Made by a program: the position numbers and the translations under genes. The notes below the pieces were generated by a model, which was not told the DNA's origin, did no database searches, and was given only the letters and a program-made list of their open reading frames with translations. A stretch of DNA of 64,000 nucleotides from Aureibaculum marinum (GTDB taxonomy: Bacteria > Bacteroidota > Bacteroidia > Flavobacteriales > Flavobacteriaceae). How positions within the stretch are numbered: position 1 is the first letter of the stretch; each line of letters starts with the position of its first letter. Location of the stretch: the NCBI RefSeq assembly GCF_003813905.1, contig NZ_RPFJ01000011.1, positions 248,001 through 312,000 of the forward strand, in the 5' to 3' direction. Shown here piece after piece: positions 18,287 to 26,975 of this stretch.

Positions 18287-18802
18287 CTAATGTTCTAATG
18301 TTAAAAAATCCATAACTTGCTTATATGACTTTTTTTTTATGAACTCTTTTGCATTTGTTTTTTCATTATCTGCGGGAATAATAACATATCTAAAATGCGA
18401 GAAGTTGTTATAGGTCATTTCATAGGTGTTTGTACTGGAAATACCTATATTTATTGTTTAATCTGATATATCAAAAGAATAAATCATCCTTCTCAAAATT
18501 ACAGTAGGCAGGGCCTTAACATAGTTACTATTTTTAAGTTTACCATAGACCATAACAAGCCCGTTATCTCTGAGATCTTCATTAAAATAAGGTTTCTTGT
18601 CGCTTATAGGGAAACTAGTTCCTAAACCTTTATTGCCAAAAGCAGGATTTGTAATTCAGCCACTACTTATAATATTAACATTTCCGTCTTTACCATTTTC
18701 TCCGGCAGGCCCTTGTGGTCCCATTTCACCATCTACTGGAGTACAACTTATAGAACACATTATTAATAATAATAGAACCTGTTTAAAAAATGAGGTTTTC
18801 AT
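18287..18802 (-). pseudogene. Collagen-like lipoprotein pseudogene (two in-frame stops)
   Basis: A 172-codon reading frame that is intact except for two nonsense codons: TGA at 18656-18658 (codon 49) and TAA at 18458-18460 (codon 115). It starts MKTSFFKQVLLLLIMCSISC (lipobox SISC), continues with a short collagen-like stretch (GEMGPQGPAGENGKDG), and later reads KALPTVILRRMIYSFDISD and FSHFRYVIIPADN before ending VMDFLTLEH. No frameshift is needed. The first stop follows ISSG, where related collagen-like lipoproteins would be expected to have Trp (TGG to TGA). A promoter box (TACATTTG at 18828-18835) is still present. Two stops make an active product unlikely; the loss appears recent because the frame is otherwise kept. 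Confidence 0.8.
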
Positions 18803-18827
18803 AACTTTACTATTTTAAATAATTATT

Positions 18828-18835
18828 CAAATGTA
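18828..18835 (-). promoter_or_regulatory. Promoter -7 box of the collagen-like lipoprotein pseudogene
   Basis: The minus strand reads TACATTTG (TAnnTTTG), 25 bp before the ATG at 18802. No well-placed TTG was found at the expected distance, so confidence is moderate. Confidence 0.45.
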
Positions 18836-19082
18836 TGAGGAGGGAATTCAACAGTTTTACTTATTTTTAAGGGTAGTAAATTTTATTGTATTACTGGTTC
18901 GATGTATTTTATAGTTGGTTAAATGAATAAAAAAAAGAGTTATTTTTAATAATTAAATACAATTTACAGCCAGTTATACAGGAAAACAAACTAATTATAC
19001 AGAAGGAGTTAAGTAGTTTAATTGGTGGGTTATTTTTGGTGTAATTAGATATGAGTAATTTGTAACCAATCCCAATATTATC
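18836..19082. other. Intergenic region upstream of the LytTR regulator
   Basis: AT-rich and noncoding. It separates the pseudogene from the divergent LytTR operon. No exact promoter box was found for the plus-strand operon; TAATTTG at about 19049-19055 is one base short of the consensus spacing. No repeats stand out. Confidence 0.4.
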
Positions 19083-19826
19083 ATGATAAAAGCTATACTT
19101 ATTGACGACGAAAAAAGTGCTATTCAAAGCCTTAGTTGGGAAATAGAAAACTTCTGTGAAGACGTTAAGATTATTGAGAGTTTTACAGACCCATTAGATG
19201 CAATTTCTGCTATAAATTACTTAAAACCTGATTGTGTTTTTCTTGATATTGAGATGCCTGAAATGGATGGTTTTCAATTGCTTAATTCGTTAAAGTATAG
19301 AGATTTTGATTTAATAATAACTACTGCTTTTGATAATTACGCTATTAAAGCTTTTAGAGAAAGTGCCATAGACTATCTTTTAAAACCTATAGATTCTGAT
19401 GATTTAGTACAAGCAGTTGAAAAAATTAAAAAAAATAAAAACCAAAATGGTTTAGGTACAGAACTAAAAAAAGTTTTGACCGATTTAGTACCACAACAAG
19501 GGTATAATAAAATAGGATTGCCATTGGTAGGAAAAACCAAATATGTGGCACCGAATGATATTTATTACTGTAAATCTGATGGTAATTATTGTGAAATATT
19601 TTTTGTTGACGGTAGTGTAGAAATGCTTACTAAAAAGATAAAAGAAATTGAAGAGATAATAAGTAATAAGTATTTTTTTAGAGTACACAATTCCTATTTG
19701 GTTAATATTAATTATATAAAAGAATTTGTGAAAACAGAAGGGCAGTATTTGGTGTTGGAAAATGGTACTTCTATTCCTGTTTCAAGATCAAAGAAAAATG
19801 ATTTGTTGAAACTACTAGATAATTAA
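19083..19826 (+). CDS. LytTR-family response regulator
   Basis: 247 residues. An N-terminal receiver with the acidic pair (IDDE), the phospho-acceptor in FLDIEMPEMDG (Asp55), the Thr in TTAFDN and the Lys in LKPIDS. The C-terminal 100 residues form a LytTR DNA-binding domain: DIYYCKSDGNYCEIFF, then FFRVHNSYLVNINYIKEF and PVSRSKKN, all hallmark blocks of AlgR/AgrA/LytR regulators. It is followed 12 bp later by the first of two LytS-type kinases, so the three genes form a complete two-component operon with one regulator and two kinases. The targets are unknown. Confidence 0.93.
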   Translation: MIKAILIDDEKSAIQSLSWEIENFCEDVKIIESFTDPLDAISAINYLKPDCVFLDIEMPEMDGFQLLNSLKYRDFDLIITTAFDNYAIKAFRESAIDYLLKPIDSDDLVQAVEKIKKNKNQNGLGTELKKVLTDLVPQQGYNKIGLPLVGKTKYVAPNDIYYCKSDGNYCEIFFVDGSVEMLTKKIKEIEEIISNKYFFRVHNSYLVNINYIKEFVKTEGQYLVLENGTSIPVSRSKKNDLLKLLDN

Positions 19827-19838
19827 TATAATCTATTT

Positions 19839-21332
19839 GTGAAACTATTGGAGAGCTCATCTATCTTAGATTTTCCTAACGAAAACGGAATCGTGGTTTT
19901 TGTATTAGGCTTGTTGTTTATTCTTTCTGTTTATCACTTTACACTTTATTTTCAGCACAAAGACAAAACATATCTATACTATAGCTTATTTACTTTTTTG
20001 ATTTTTGTTAATCATTTAAATGATCCAGAAAATGGTTTTGTGTATGTATTAGTAGAACCAATTCGATTTATTTTAGATTATATAAATATATATTTAATTT
20101 GGTTGTATAACCTTATCTATTTTGTTTTTGCTTTTACTTTTGTTGATGTAAAAAAATATAGTCTCACGTGGCATAAAATTATTTTTAATTCTGTTTATGT
20201 TTTAATGGGTTTTATTGTTTTGGTTGAAATTATCTATTTATTTACCCATAACGATAATGTTATTTTTACTTCAGATACTATTTTTATCATAGCGATTAGT
20301 ATATTGGCTATATTGGGTTATATTCCATTATTAAAGATGTACAACCCTTTAAAGTATTATATAATAATTGGGTCGTTAATTTTATTTATAAGTTCTATTG
20401 CCGCAACAATAATGTGGAAATTTAATTTAACTCCAGATACTGAAATTCGCTATAGTATTTTTTATATAGGAATTGTATTGGAGAACATTTGTTTTTCACT
20501 TGGATTAGGGCATAAGCAAAAGCAAATTTTAGAAGAACGAAATATTTCACAAGAAAATTTAATATCTCAATTACAAGAAAACAATAAACTTAGAGATGCT
20601 ATTCAGGAAAAGTTGGAGGAAGATATCGTAAATTTAAGTGAGCAAGCGAAATCTGAGAAACTGCTAAAACTGAAAGAGAAATACGATAGGGAGATGGCAG
20701 AATTAAAAATCACTTCTTTACGAAGTCAAATGAATCCTCATTTTATCTTTAATTCACTCAACTCTATAAAACTCTATATTATTAATAATGATAAACAAAA
20801 TGCTGTTTATTATCTCAATAAGTTTTCTAAACTTATTAGAAAAATTTTAGCATCAACACAAACTAAAGAGATTAGCCTATCTGATGAAATAGAGACTATG
20901 AAACTTTATATTGGTATTGAAAATATTCGATTTGAAAATACAATTGATTTTAATTTGGATATAGACGAGACTTTAAATTTAGAAACTATAAAAATACCAT
21001 CTTTAGTTTTACAACCCTTTATAGAAAATGCAATTTGGCACGGTTTGGCACCTAAAAAGGAAGATAAAAACCTCAATTTAAGTGTGTTCAAAGAAGATAA
21101 TAATCTTGTCATAGAAGTTATAGATAATGGTATAGGAAGGATAAAAGCTCAAGAGATAAAGAGTAAAAAGATGCACAATAGAAAGTCTGTTGGTATTGCC
21201 CTAACAGAAGAGCGTTTACAGAATTTTGCAAAGGACAATAATGTAGAGTATGATTTGATAATAGAAGATGCTTTTATAAATGGTAAACCAAATGGTACTA
21301 AAGTTATTTTAAAAATAAACTTGTTGGTATGA
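19839..21332 (+). CDS. LytS/YehU-type sensor histidine kinase (first of a tandem pair)
   Basis: 497 residues, starting at GTG; no ATG is available near the start, and the next gene's N-terminus aligns from about residue 18 here. Seven or so membrane helices fill residues 17-225 (7TMR-like), followed by a coiled coil (226-290) and a His_kinase/HATPase module: SQMNPHFIFNSLNS with His301, IPSLVLQPFIENAIWHGL and DNGIGR. It overlaps the next kinase by 4 nt (ATGA), implying translational coupling. The kinase half is very similar to its neighbour; the membrane half has diverged, as expected if the two sense different cues for one regulator. Confidence 0.92.
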   Translation: MKLLESSSILDFPNENGIVVFVLGLLFILSVYHFTLYFQHKDKTYLYYSLFTFLIFVNHLNDPENGFVYVLVEPIRFILDYINIYLIWLYNLIYFVFAFTFVDVKKYSLTWHKIIFNSVYVLMGFIVLVEIIYLFTHNDNVIFTSDTIFIIAISILAILGYIPLLKMYNPLKYYIIIGSLILFISSIAATIMWKFNLTPDTEIRYSIFYIGIVLENICFSLGLGHKQKQILEERNISQENLISQLQENNKLRDAIQEKLEEDIVNLSEQAKSEKLLKLKEKYDREMAELKITSLRSQMNPHFIFNSLNSIKLYIINNDKQNAVYYLNKFSKLIRKILASTQTKEISLSDEIETMKLYIGIENIRFENTIDFNLDIDETLNLETIKIPSLVLQPFIENAIWHGLAPKKEDKNLNLSVFKEDNNLVIEVIDNGIGRIKAQEIKSKKMHNRKSVGIALTEERLQNFAKDNNVEYDLIIEDAFINGKPNGTKVILKINLLV

Positions 21333-22780
21333 TCCCTTTTGAAGAGTTCACGTTGTTATTTGCTGGTTTTTTATTAACATTATCAGTTTATCATTTTTTG
21401 TTGTATTTTCAACATAGGGATAAAGTCTACTTATATTATAGTTTATATACTTTTTTGATTTTTACAGCCAACTATCCAACTACTGAAAATTCTATTTTTA
21501 TTGATGCGTCTAATAGTAATGATGCTTATTTTCAACTAGTAGTAATACCTAGGGAATGGGTATACAATACAATGTATTTAATGTTTGCTAAAACCTTGGT
21601 TGCATTAGAAGTTTTTAAACCAAAATGGAATAAGGTTTTAAATATTAGTATAGTAATTTACTTAGTAATACTTATTGTTTCATTAATTTATGCAGTTGTA
21701 ACAACAAATTATTATATTGTTGGTATTGTTTTTTCGTATTTCTTTTCGCCTACTATTGCAGTATTGGCACTGATTAGTTTTTATGTACTCTATACCATGA
21801 AAACTCCATTGAAATATTATGTACTTGTAGGATCTTTTGTTTATTTAATTGCTGCTGAATATGCCTTTTTCGCTTCAACTGATTTTATAAGTGTTACTGT
21901 AATATTTTCAATTGGAGTAATAATTGAAAACATATTATTTTCACTCGCATTAGGTCAAAAGCAGAAAATTATTTTAGAAGAAAAGAATAAATCGCAACAT
22001 GATTTGATTGTTCAATTTAAAGAAAATGAACAGTTACGAGAAAGAGTTCAAGATCAATTAAAACAGGACTTGGCTCTATTAAAAGAAAAATCAAAAAATC
22101 AAAAGTTAGTTACTTTAAAAGAAAAAGCAGATAAAGAATTGGCAGAGTTAAAGGTTCTTTCGTTACGAAGTCAGATGAACCCTCATTTTATTTTTAATTC
22201 ATTAAACTCTATTAAGTTATATATTATTAATAACGATACGGCCAATGCAGTTTATTATCTAAATAAATTCTCAAAATTAATAAGGCATATACTTACCTCA
22301 ACTCAAGAAAAGGAAATAACATTGGCTCATGAACTTGAAACCATGCAATTGTATGTAAATATTGAAAATATTAGATTTAATAATGAAATAGACTTTTCTT
22401 TAAAAACGGAACGAAACCTAAATTTTGATACTATAAAAATTCCAGCACTTATTTTACAACCCTTTATAGAAAATGCAATTTGGCATGGATTGTCATCAAA
22501 AAAAGAAAATAAAAAATTAGAGGTAATTGTAAGAAAACAAAATGATAATTTTATAAATATTTATATAGTAGATAATGGAATAGGTAGAGAAAAATCAGCT
22601 AAAATAAAAACCAAAAAATTGCATAAAAAAGATTCTGTAGGTATTAAGTTGACGGAAGAACGATTAATTAATTTTGCTAAAAATTATAAAAACAATTATT
22701 CTATAACTTTTACAGATTTGTTTGATGCAAATAACAAAGCTACAGGAACAGAAGTAGTTTTAAAAATACCATTGATATAA
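21329..22780 (+). CDS. LytS/YehU-type sensor histidine kinase (second of a tandem pair)
   Basis: 483 residues. It has the same architecture as the preceding product: multi-helix membrane domain (about 8-207), coiled coil (208-275) and kinase core with SQMNPHFIFNSLNS (His286), IPALILQPFIENAIWHGL and DNGIGREK. YHFLLYFQHRDKVYLYYSL near the start aligns closely with the neighbour, showing a tandem duplication. The soluble loop at about residues 48-75 has little resemblance to that of the neighbour and is the likely site of altered sensing. It probably signals through the LytTR regulator at the head of the operon, or forms heterodimers with its partner. Confidence 0.92.
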   Translation: MIPFEEFTLLFAGFLLTLSVYHFLLYFQHRDKVYLYYSLYTFLIFTANYPTTENSIFIDASNSNDAYFQLVVIPREWVYNTMYLMFAKTLVALEVFKPKWNKVLNISIVIYLVILIVSLIYAVVTTNYYIVGIVFSYFFSPTIAVLALISFYVLYTMKTPLKYYVLVGSFVYLIAAEYAFFASTDFISVTVIFSIGVIIENILFSLALGQKQKIILEEKNKSQHDLIVQFKENEQLRERVQDQLKQDLALLKEKSKNQKLVTLKEKADKELAELKVLSLRSQMNPHFIFNSLNSIKLYIINNDTANAVYYLNKFSKLIRHILTSTQEKEITLAHELETMQLYVNIENIRFNNEIDFSLKTERNLNFDTIKIPALILQPFIENAIWHGLSSKKENKKLEVIVRKQNDNFINIYIVDNGIGREKSAKIKTKKLHKKDSVGIKLTEERLINFAKNYKNNYSITFTDLFDANNKATGTEVVLKIPLI

Positions 22781-22866
22781 GTCATTATTCTATTGTATTA
22801 AATTTTGTAGCTAATTGTTTGCATTTTTTTATTTAGAAACTTTTTATAATTAGTGTTATTAGATAA

Positions 22867-23436
22867 TTATCTTTTTAGGGTTTCAGCAACTTTTTCTAAT
22901 TCTTCATACCAATCTTTACCAAATTTTCTGATTAGTGCATCTTTTACAAATTTATAAACAGGAACCTGAAGTTCTTTTCCTAAGGTACAAGCATCATCAC
23001 AAATTTCCCATCTGTGGTAATTTACAGCTGCAAATTCTGAATAATCTTTTACTCGTACTGGATATAGATGACACGATATAGGTTTTTTCCATTCAATCTC
23101 TCCTTGATTATAAGCTTCTTCTATTCCACATTGTGCAATACCCTTATTGTCATAATTAATATAAACACAGCTGTCGTCACTAGGAATTAACGGAGTTTCA
23201 TATTCACCATCAGCTGTAATAAATAACCCTTGATCTTCAATAGCTTCAATACCTTCTTTAGTTAAAAAAGGCTTTACTTTGGGATAAATATCCATTAAAA
23301 TTTTCAGTTCTTCTTCTTCAAGAGGAGCTCCTGCTTCACCATCAACACAACAAATTCCTTTACATGCTGATAGGTTGCAAACAAAATCTTTCTCTATAAT
23401 TTCTTCTGATACTATTGTTTTTCCTAATTGAAACAT
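22867..23436 (-). CDS. DUF3109 family cysteine-rich protein
   Basis: 189 residues. Many cysteines are arranged as in YkgJ/DUF3109 proteins: CNLSACKGICC near residue 20, then a single Cys (SCVYIN), AQCG, SCHLYPVRV and the pair in WEICDDACTLG. Such proteins are thought to bind zinc or an iron-sulphur cluster, but no activity is established. There is no signal peptide, so it should be cytoplasmic. It is transcribed alone from a promoter with an exact -7 box at 23458-23465. Confidence 0.85.
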   Translation of the reverse strand: MFQLGKTIVSEEIIEKDFVCNLSACKGICCVDGEAGAPLEEEELKILMDIYPKVKPFLTKEGIEAIEDQGLFITADGEYETPLIPSDDSCVYINYDNKGIAQCGIEEAYNQGEIEWKKPISCHLYPVRVKDYSEFAAVNYHRWEICDDACTLGKELQVPVYKFVKDALIRKFGKDWYEELEKVAETLKR

Positions 23437-23457
23437 TTTCTATGTTATTTAAAGTGG

Positions 23458-23465
23458 CAAAAGTA
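23458..23465 (-). promoter_or_regulatory. Promoter -7 box of the DUF3109 gene
   Basis: The minus strand reads TACTTTTG, 21 bp upstream of the ATG at 23436. It fits TAnnTTTG exactly and is followed by C, as are many of the window's boxes. Confidence 0.6.
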
Positions 23466-23607
23466 CATGATATTTGTTTAATTATACGATAAGCTAAATG
23501 AGAAAAATGTATTTGCTCCGAGCTACATGTTAATTGCTAATTATTTAAAGTTTAAAAAATTAGATGAAAATTTAACATTTATTTGTTGAATCTCAAAAAT
23601 TAAGCAC

Positions 23608-23615
23608 TACTTTTG
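23608..23615 (+). promoter_or_regulatory. Promoter -7 box of the MarC-family gene; it decides the start codon
   Basis: TACTTTTG, with TTG at 23586-23588 (19-bp spacer) or 23583-23585 (22-bp spacer). Transcription should start near 23620, after the TTG at 23613, which therefore cannot be the start codon; the ATG at 23640 is used. Confidence 0.7.
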
Positions 23616-23639
23616 CCGAAAATTCAAAAATTTAAAAAT

Positions 23640-24218
23640 ATGGGGTTAGATTTTAAGGAAATATTAACAGCAACCATGATTTTATTTGCTGTTATAGATA
23701 TAATAGGTAGCATACCCATTATTATAGATTTACGTCAAAAAGTTGGGCATATCCAGTCAGAAAAAGCATCAATTGTAGCTGTTGTTATAATGATTGCTTT
23801 TCTTTTTGTTGGTGAAGAAATTTTAAAGTTAATAGGTGTTGATGTTAATTCTTTTGCGGTTGCTGGTGCTTTTGTTATTTTCTTTTTGGCTTTAGAAATG
23901 GTGTTAGGTATTGAGTTGTATAAACACGATGCTCCTGAAACTGCTAGTGTAGTTCCATTGGCATTCCCATTAATAGCCGGTGCTGGTACAATGACAACGA
24001 TATTATCTTTGCGGGCAGAGTTTCAGTTAACCAGTATTATTATTGCTATTGTAATAAATACTATTTTTGTTTATGTTGTTTTAAAAATGTCTAATAGGAT
24101 AGAACGATTATTGGGTAAAGGAGGAATAGATGTAATTAGAAAAGTTTTTGGTGTAATTTTGTTAGCTATTGCAGTGAAGTTATTTGCTACAAATATTCAA
24201 GATTTGTTTAATCATTAG
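23640..24218 (+). CDS. MarC family integral membrane protein
   Basis: 192 residues from ATG 23640 (MGLDFKEILTATMILFAVID). The alternative TTG nine codons upstream overlaps the promoter and is rejected. Six hydrophobic segments are visible, with the family's conserved IDIIGSIPI near the start and PLAFPLIAGAGTMTTIL in the second half, the two half-repeats typical of MarC/SNARE-associated-like proteins. An early link between MarC and antibiotic resistance was not upheld; its transport role is unknown. Confidence 0.9.
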   Translation: MGLDFKEILTATMILFAVIDIIGSIPIIIDLRQKVGHIQSEKASIVAVVIMIAFLFVGEEILKLIGVDVNSFAVAGAFVIFFLALEMVLGIELYKHDAPETASVVPLAFPLIAGAGTMTTILSLRAEFQLTSIIIAIVINTIFVYVVLKMSNRIERLLGKGGIDVIRKVFGVILLAIAVKLFATNIQDLFNH

Positions 24219-24278
24219 TAGTAATTCTTGATGAGGATTACTGCGTAAAAAATAGTAGTCTGTATAAATATAATTACT

Positions 24279-24899
24279 ATGAAAAATTTTGATGTTCTTA
24301 TAATTGGAGGTGGTGCTGCAGGAATGTCTTGTGCTTTAATATTAGGTTCAGCTAAAGAGAAAGAATTTGCTAAGGATAAAAAAATAGGTATAGTTTTACA
24401 TCAAAAGTCATCTCATTTACAAGATGCTTTGTTTAATAATGTTTTAGGTTTAGCTGCTGGCACAACAGGAAGAAGTATACTTGAGCAAGGTAAAAATCAG
24501 CTTGCAACTTTATATCCTCATGTAAATCAAATAGAAGGAGAGAAGGTTTTAGAAGTAAAACATTTAGAAGGTGGTTTTAAAGTTGTAACTAATAGATTTG
24601 AATATCAAAGTAAACTTATTGTTATTGCTGTAGGTTATACGAATACTTTTTTTATAAAAGGGCTGGAACAATATGTTATTACTCATAAAAAATCGAAACC
24701 TGAAAAGAATCGTATTCAACTTAAAAATAAAGACCACTTAGTTTCAAAAGGTATTTATGTTGCTGGTTCTTTAGCGGGGTGGAGAAGTCAATTTGCTATA
24801 GCTTGTGGTAGTGGAGCTTCTGTGGCAACAGATATTTTAACTGAATGGAATGGTGGCGAACACACCAAAGTTCACGATAAGATAATACCTTCTCTTTAA
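24279..24899 (+). CDS. Short FAD-dependent oxidoreductase, thioredoxin-reductase-like
   Basis: 206 residues. The N-terminal Rossmann fold has VLIIGGGAAGMSCAL, and the C-terminal FAD motif is GIYVAGSLAGWRSQFAIAC with GSGASVATD. It is much shorter than thioredoxin reductase (about 310 residues): the central NADPH-binding domain and the CxxC redox pair are absent. It resembles the FAD half of such enzymes, so it may oxidise or sense a ligand, or take electrons from a partner. Its stop codon overlaps that of the convergent S41 protease gene by 4 nt. Confidence 0.75.
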   Translation: MKNFDVLIIGGGAAGMSCALILGSAKEKEFAKDKKIGIVLHQKSSHLQDALFNNVLGLAAGTTGRSILEQGKNQLATLYPHVNQIEGEKVLEVKHLEGGFKVVTNRFEYQSKLIVIAVGYTNTFFIKGLEQYVITHKKSKPEKNRIQLKNKDHLVSKGIYVAGSLAGWRSQFAIACGSGASVATDILTEWNGGEHTKVHDKIIPSL

Positions 24900-26485
24900 G
24901 GTTCTAAATAATCTACTTGAGATTCTAGTTGTTTAACTTTTTGTAACATTTGATCGTCTTCATTCAAGATTTGATAAAAAACATTTTCGTCAAATAAATC
25001 TCTAGCTATAAGTGATTTTATATATAATTTTATATAAGGTATACTTTCTACTGCAATTTTACTTTGATCATCAAATAATGACAAGTATTCGTTAAGGATT
25101 TTTTCATCATTGTCAAAATTTTCGATAAAATCATTAACATTCCAATGGTTCATAGTTTCGCGATGATTATCTAAATATTCAAATACAAAATCTTGTATAG
25201 GTCCAAAGTGAAACCTTCCAAAATATGCCATGGTATCTATACTAACAAATATATCGGGAACGATACCCCCTCCACCATAAACACTTTTTCCTTTAGGGGT
25301 GATGTATTTTAAAGAATCAACAACTTTAATACTATCTCCATGGGTTAATTCTCCATTGCGGTAACGCTCTAACCTGTCATTGTAATAACTTTTTCCATCT
25401 TTAGTGTTGTATGGTTTCTGGATGGATCTTCCTGTAGGTGTATAATATCGTGAAACGGTTAATCTAACAGCAGAACCATCTCCTAATTCCATTTCTTGTT
25501 GTACCAAACCTTTACCAAAAGAACGTCGTCCAACAATAACTCCTTTGTCATTATCTTGTAATGCTCCAGCTACTATTTCACTTGCTGACGCAGATGTTTC
25601 ATCAATTAAAACATAGATTTGATTATTCTCAAAGTCACCTTTAGAAGTGGCGAAAGTTTTTTCAATTTTACCTCCTTTGTTTTTAGTAAAAACAATTAGT
25701 TTATCGTCTTCTAAAAACTCATCAATAATTTCTGTAGCAATGTTTAAATATCCACCAGGGTTACCTCTTAAATCCAATACTAAACGTTTCATGTTTTTCT
25801 TTAGTAAAGAATTCATTGCTGTTTTAAATTCATTATAAGTAGTATTAGCAAATTTATCAATCTTTATATACCCTAAAGTATCTGTAAGCATGTAATAGCT
25901 AGGTACACTAACTAAGGGTATAGTGCCTCTTTTTAAGGTAAAATTTAGTAATGTGTCTTTATATTTTCTGTATACGCGTATTTTAACTTTTGTATTGGGT
26001 TCTCCTTTTAACTTTTTTATGATAAAATTACTATCTAGATTTTTACCATATAAAGTGTCATTGTCCGCAATTAAAATTCTATCGCCAGCCTCTACTCCAG
26101 CTTTTGCACTGGGTCCGTCTTTTACAACACTAGTAACGGTTAATGTATCGTTATGCATAAAAAAACGAATACCTACACCAACAAATTCACCATTCATAGA
26201 TTCGGCAAGAGCATCGTGTTCGCTAGCAGGAATATATACAGAATGGGGGTCTAGTTTACTTAAAATATTTCTTATGGTACCGTCTAATAAACTATCAGTA
26301 TCTACTTTATCAACATAATCGTACTGAATGTAATTAATGAGTCGTTTTATTTTTGCTTCTTGGGAATTGTTGCTAAAAAGTAAGGCAGCGTTTTTCTGTG
26401 GATAGTCTAACATGCTACCAATAAAAATACCAAATGCAACTGCCAATGCTAGAAATAGAGGATAATATATTTTTCTTTTTTTCAT
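24896..26485 (-). CDS. S41 family C-terminal-processing peptidase
   Basis: 529 residues. An N-terminal hydrophobic segment (PLFLALAVAFGIFIGSML) anchors or exports it. A PDZ domain (about 95-165: VGVGIRFFMHNDTLTVTSV; GDRILIADND) precedes the S41 core with LRGNPGGYL, DETSASASEIVAGAL (catalytic Ser) and GRRSFGKGLVQ (catalytic Lys). It belongs to the Prc/CtpA group, which trims periplasmic proteins. It starts within the stop codon of the preceding deaminase gene (TAATG), so the two are translationally coupled. The C-terminal 110 residues are helical and common in Bacteroidota homologues. Confidence 0.93.
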   Translation of the reverse strand: MKKRKIYYPLFLALAVAFGIFIGSMLDYPQKNAALLFSNNSQEAKIKRLINYIQYDYVDKVDTDSLLDGTIRNILSKLDPHSVYIPASEHDALAESMNGEFVGVGIRFFMHNDTLTVTSVVKDGPSAKAGVEAGDRILIADNDTLYGKNLDSNFIIKKLKGEPNTKVKIRVYRKYKDTLLNFTLKRGTIPLVSVPSYYMLTDTLGYIKIDKFANTTYNEFKTAMNSLLKKNMKRLVLDLRGNPGGYLNIATEIIDEFLEDDKLIVFTKNKGGKIEKTFATSKGDFENNQIYVLIDETSASASEIVAGALQDNDKGVIVGRRSFGKGLVQQEMELGDGSAVRLTVSRYYTPTGRSIQKPYNTKDGKSYYNDRLERYRNGELTHGDSIKVVDSLKYITPKGKSVYGGGGIVPDIFVSIDTMAYFGRFHFGPIQDFVFEYLDNHRETMNHWNVNDFIENFDNDEKILNEYLSLFDDQSKIAVESIPYIKLYIKSLIARDLFDENVFYQILNEDDQMLQKVKQLESQVDYLEP

Positions 26486-26910
26486 TACTCTTGATTAATA
26501 TGCTCAAGTTCTACTCCTGCTTTTTCTAAAAATATTAAACCAGAATCATCTTTATACTTTTGGGCATATACAACTCTTTTAATACCTGATTGATGTATAA
26601 GCTTACTACATTCTTTACATGGTGACATTGTTATATAAAGGGTAGCTCCGTAGCAACTTTGTGTTGATGCTGCTACCTTAAGAATTGCATTTGCCTCTGC
26701 ATGAAGCACATACCATTTTGTGTAATTATCATCATCTTCACAAATGTTTTCAAAACCTGTTGGTGTACCATTATAACCGTCTGAAATAATCATTTTTCCT
26801 TTAACAATTAATGCTCCAACTTGGCGACGTTTGCAGTAAGATAATTTTGCCCATTCTTTTGCCATTTTTAAATAGGCTACATCATATTTATGTTGTTTTT
26901 CTGGTGTCAT
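26485..26910 (-). CDS. dCMP deaminase family protein (ComEB type)
   Basis: 141 residues from ATG 26910 (MTPEKQHKYDVAYLKMA). An upstream TTG in the same frame would add ten residues but lies close to a promoter-like TACTTTGC and is unlikely. The zinc site is complete: HAEANAIL (His and proton-shuttle Glu) and PCKECSK (two Cys). KRRQVGALIV and DGYNGTPTGF are typical of deoxycytidylate deaminases feeding dUMP/dTMP synthesis. It is coupled to the S41 protease by a 1-nt overlap, a common Bacteroidota arrangement with no obvious functional link. Confidence 0.9.
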   Translation of the reverse strand: MTPEKQHKYDVAYLKMAKEWAKLSYCKRRQVGALIVKGKMIISDGYNGTPTGFENICEDDDNYTKWYVLHAEANAILKVAASTQSCYGATLYITMSPCKECSKLIHQSGIKRVVYAQKYKDDSGLIFLEKAGVELEHINQE

Positions 26911-26975
26911 GGTCGTTAAAACGATATTTACAGTTGGCAAAGTACCGATAAAAAAATGGGAATTTTGTTAATTTT

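Noticed and set aside
18656-18658. In-frame TGA read as selenocysteine or as programmed readthrough
   Set aside because: No SECIS-like hairpin was seen, a second stop (TAA at 18458-18460) follows, and a Trp codon is the natural ancestor.
18909-19127. 72-codon minus-strand frame upstream of the LytTR gene
   Set aside because: It overlaps the start of a clear LytTR gene and has no recognisable signal or domain.
23613-23639. TTG start for the MarC gene and similar upstream starts for the alpha-glucosidase (38957), TadA (50134) and HupE (27572) genes
   Set aside because: For MarC and the alpha-glucosidase the upstream start overlaps or precedes an exact -7 box; for TadA and HupE the box is only a degenerate match. 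The downstream ATGs give typical N-termini.
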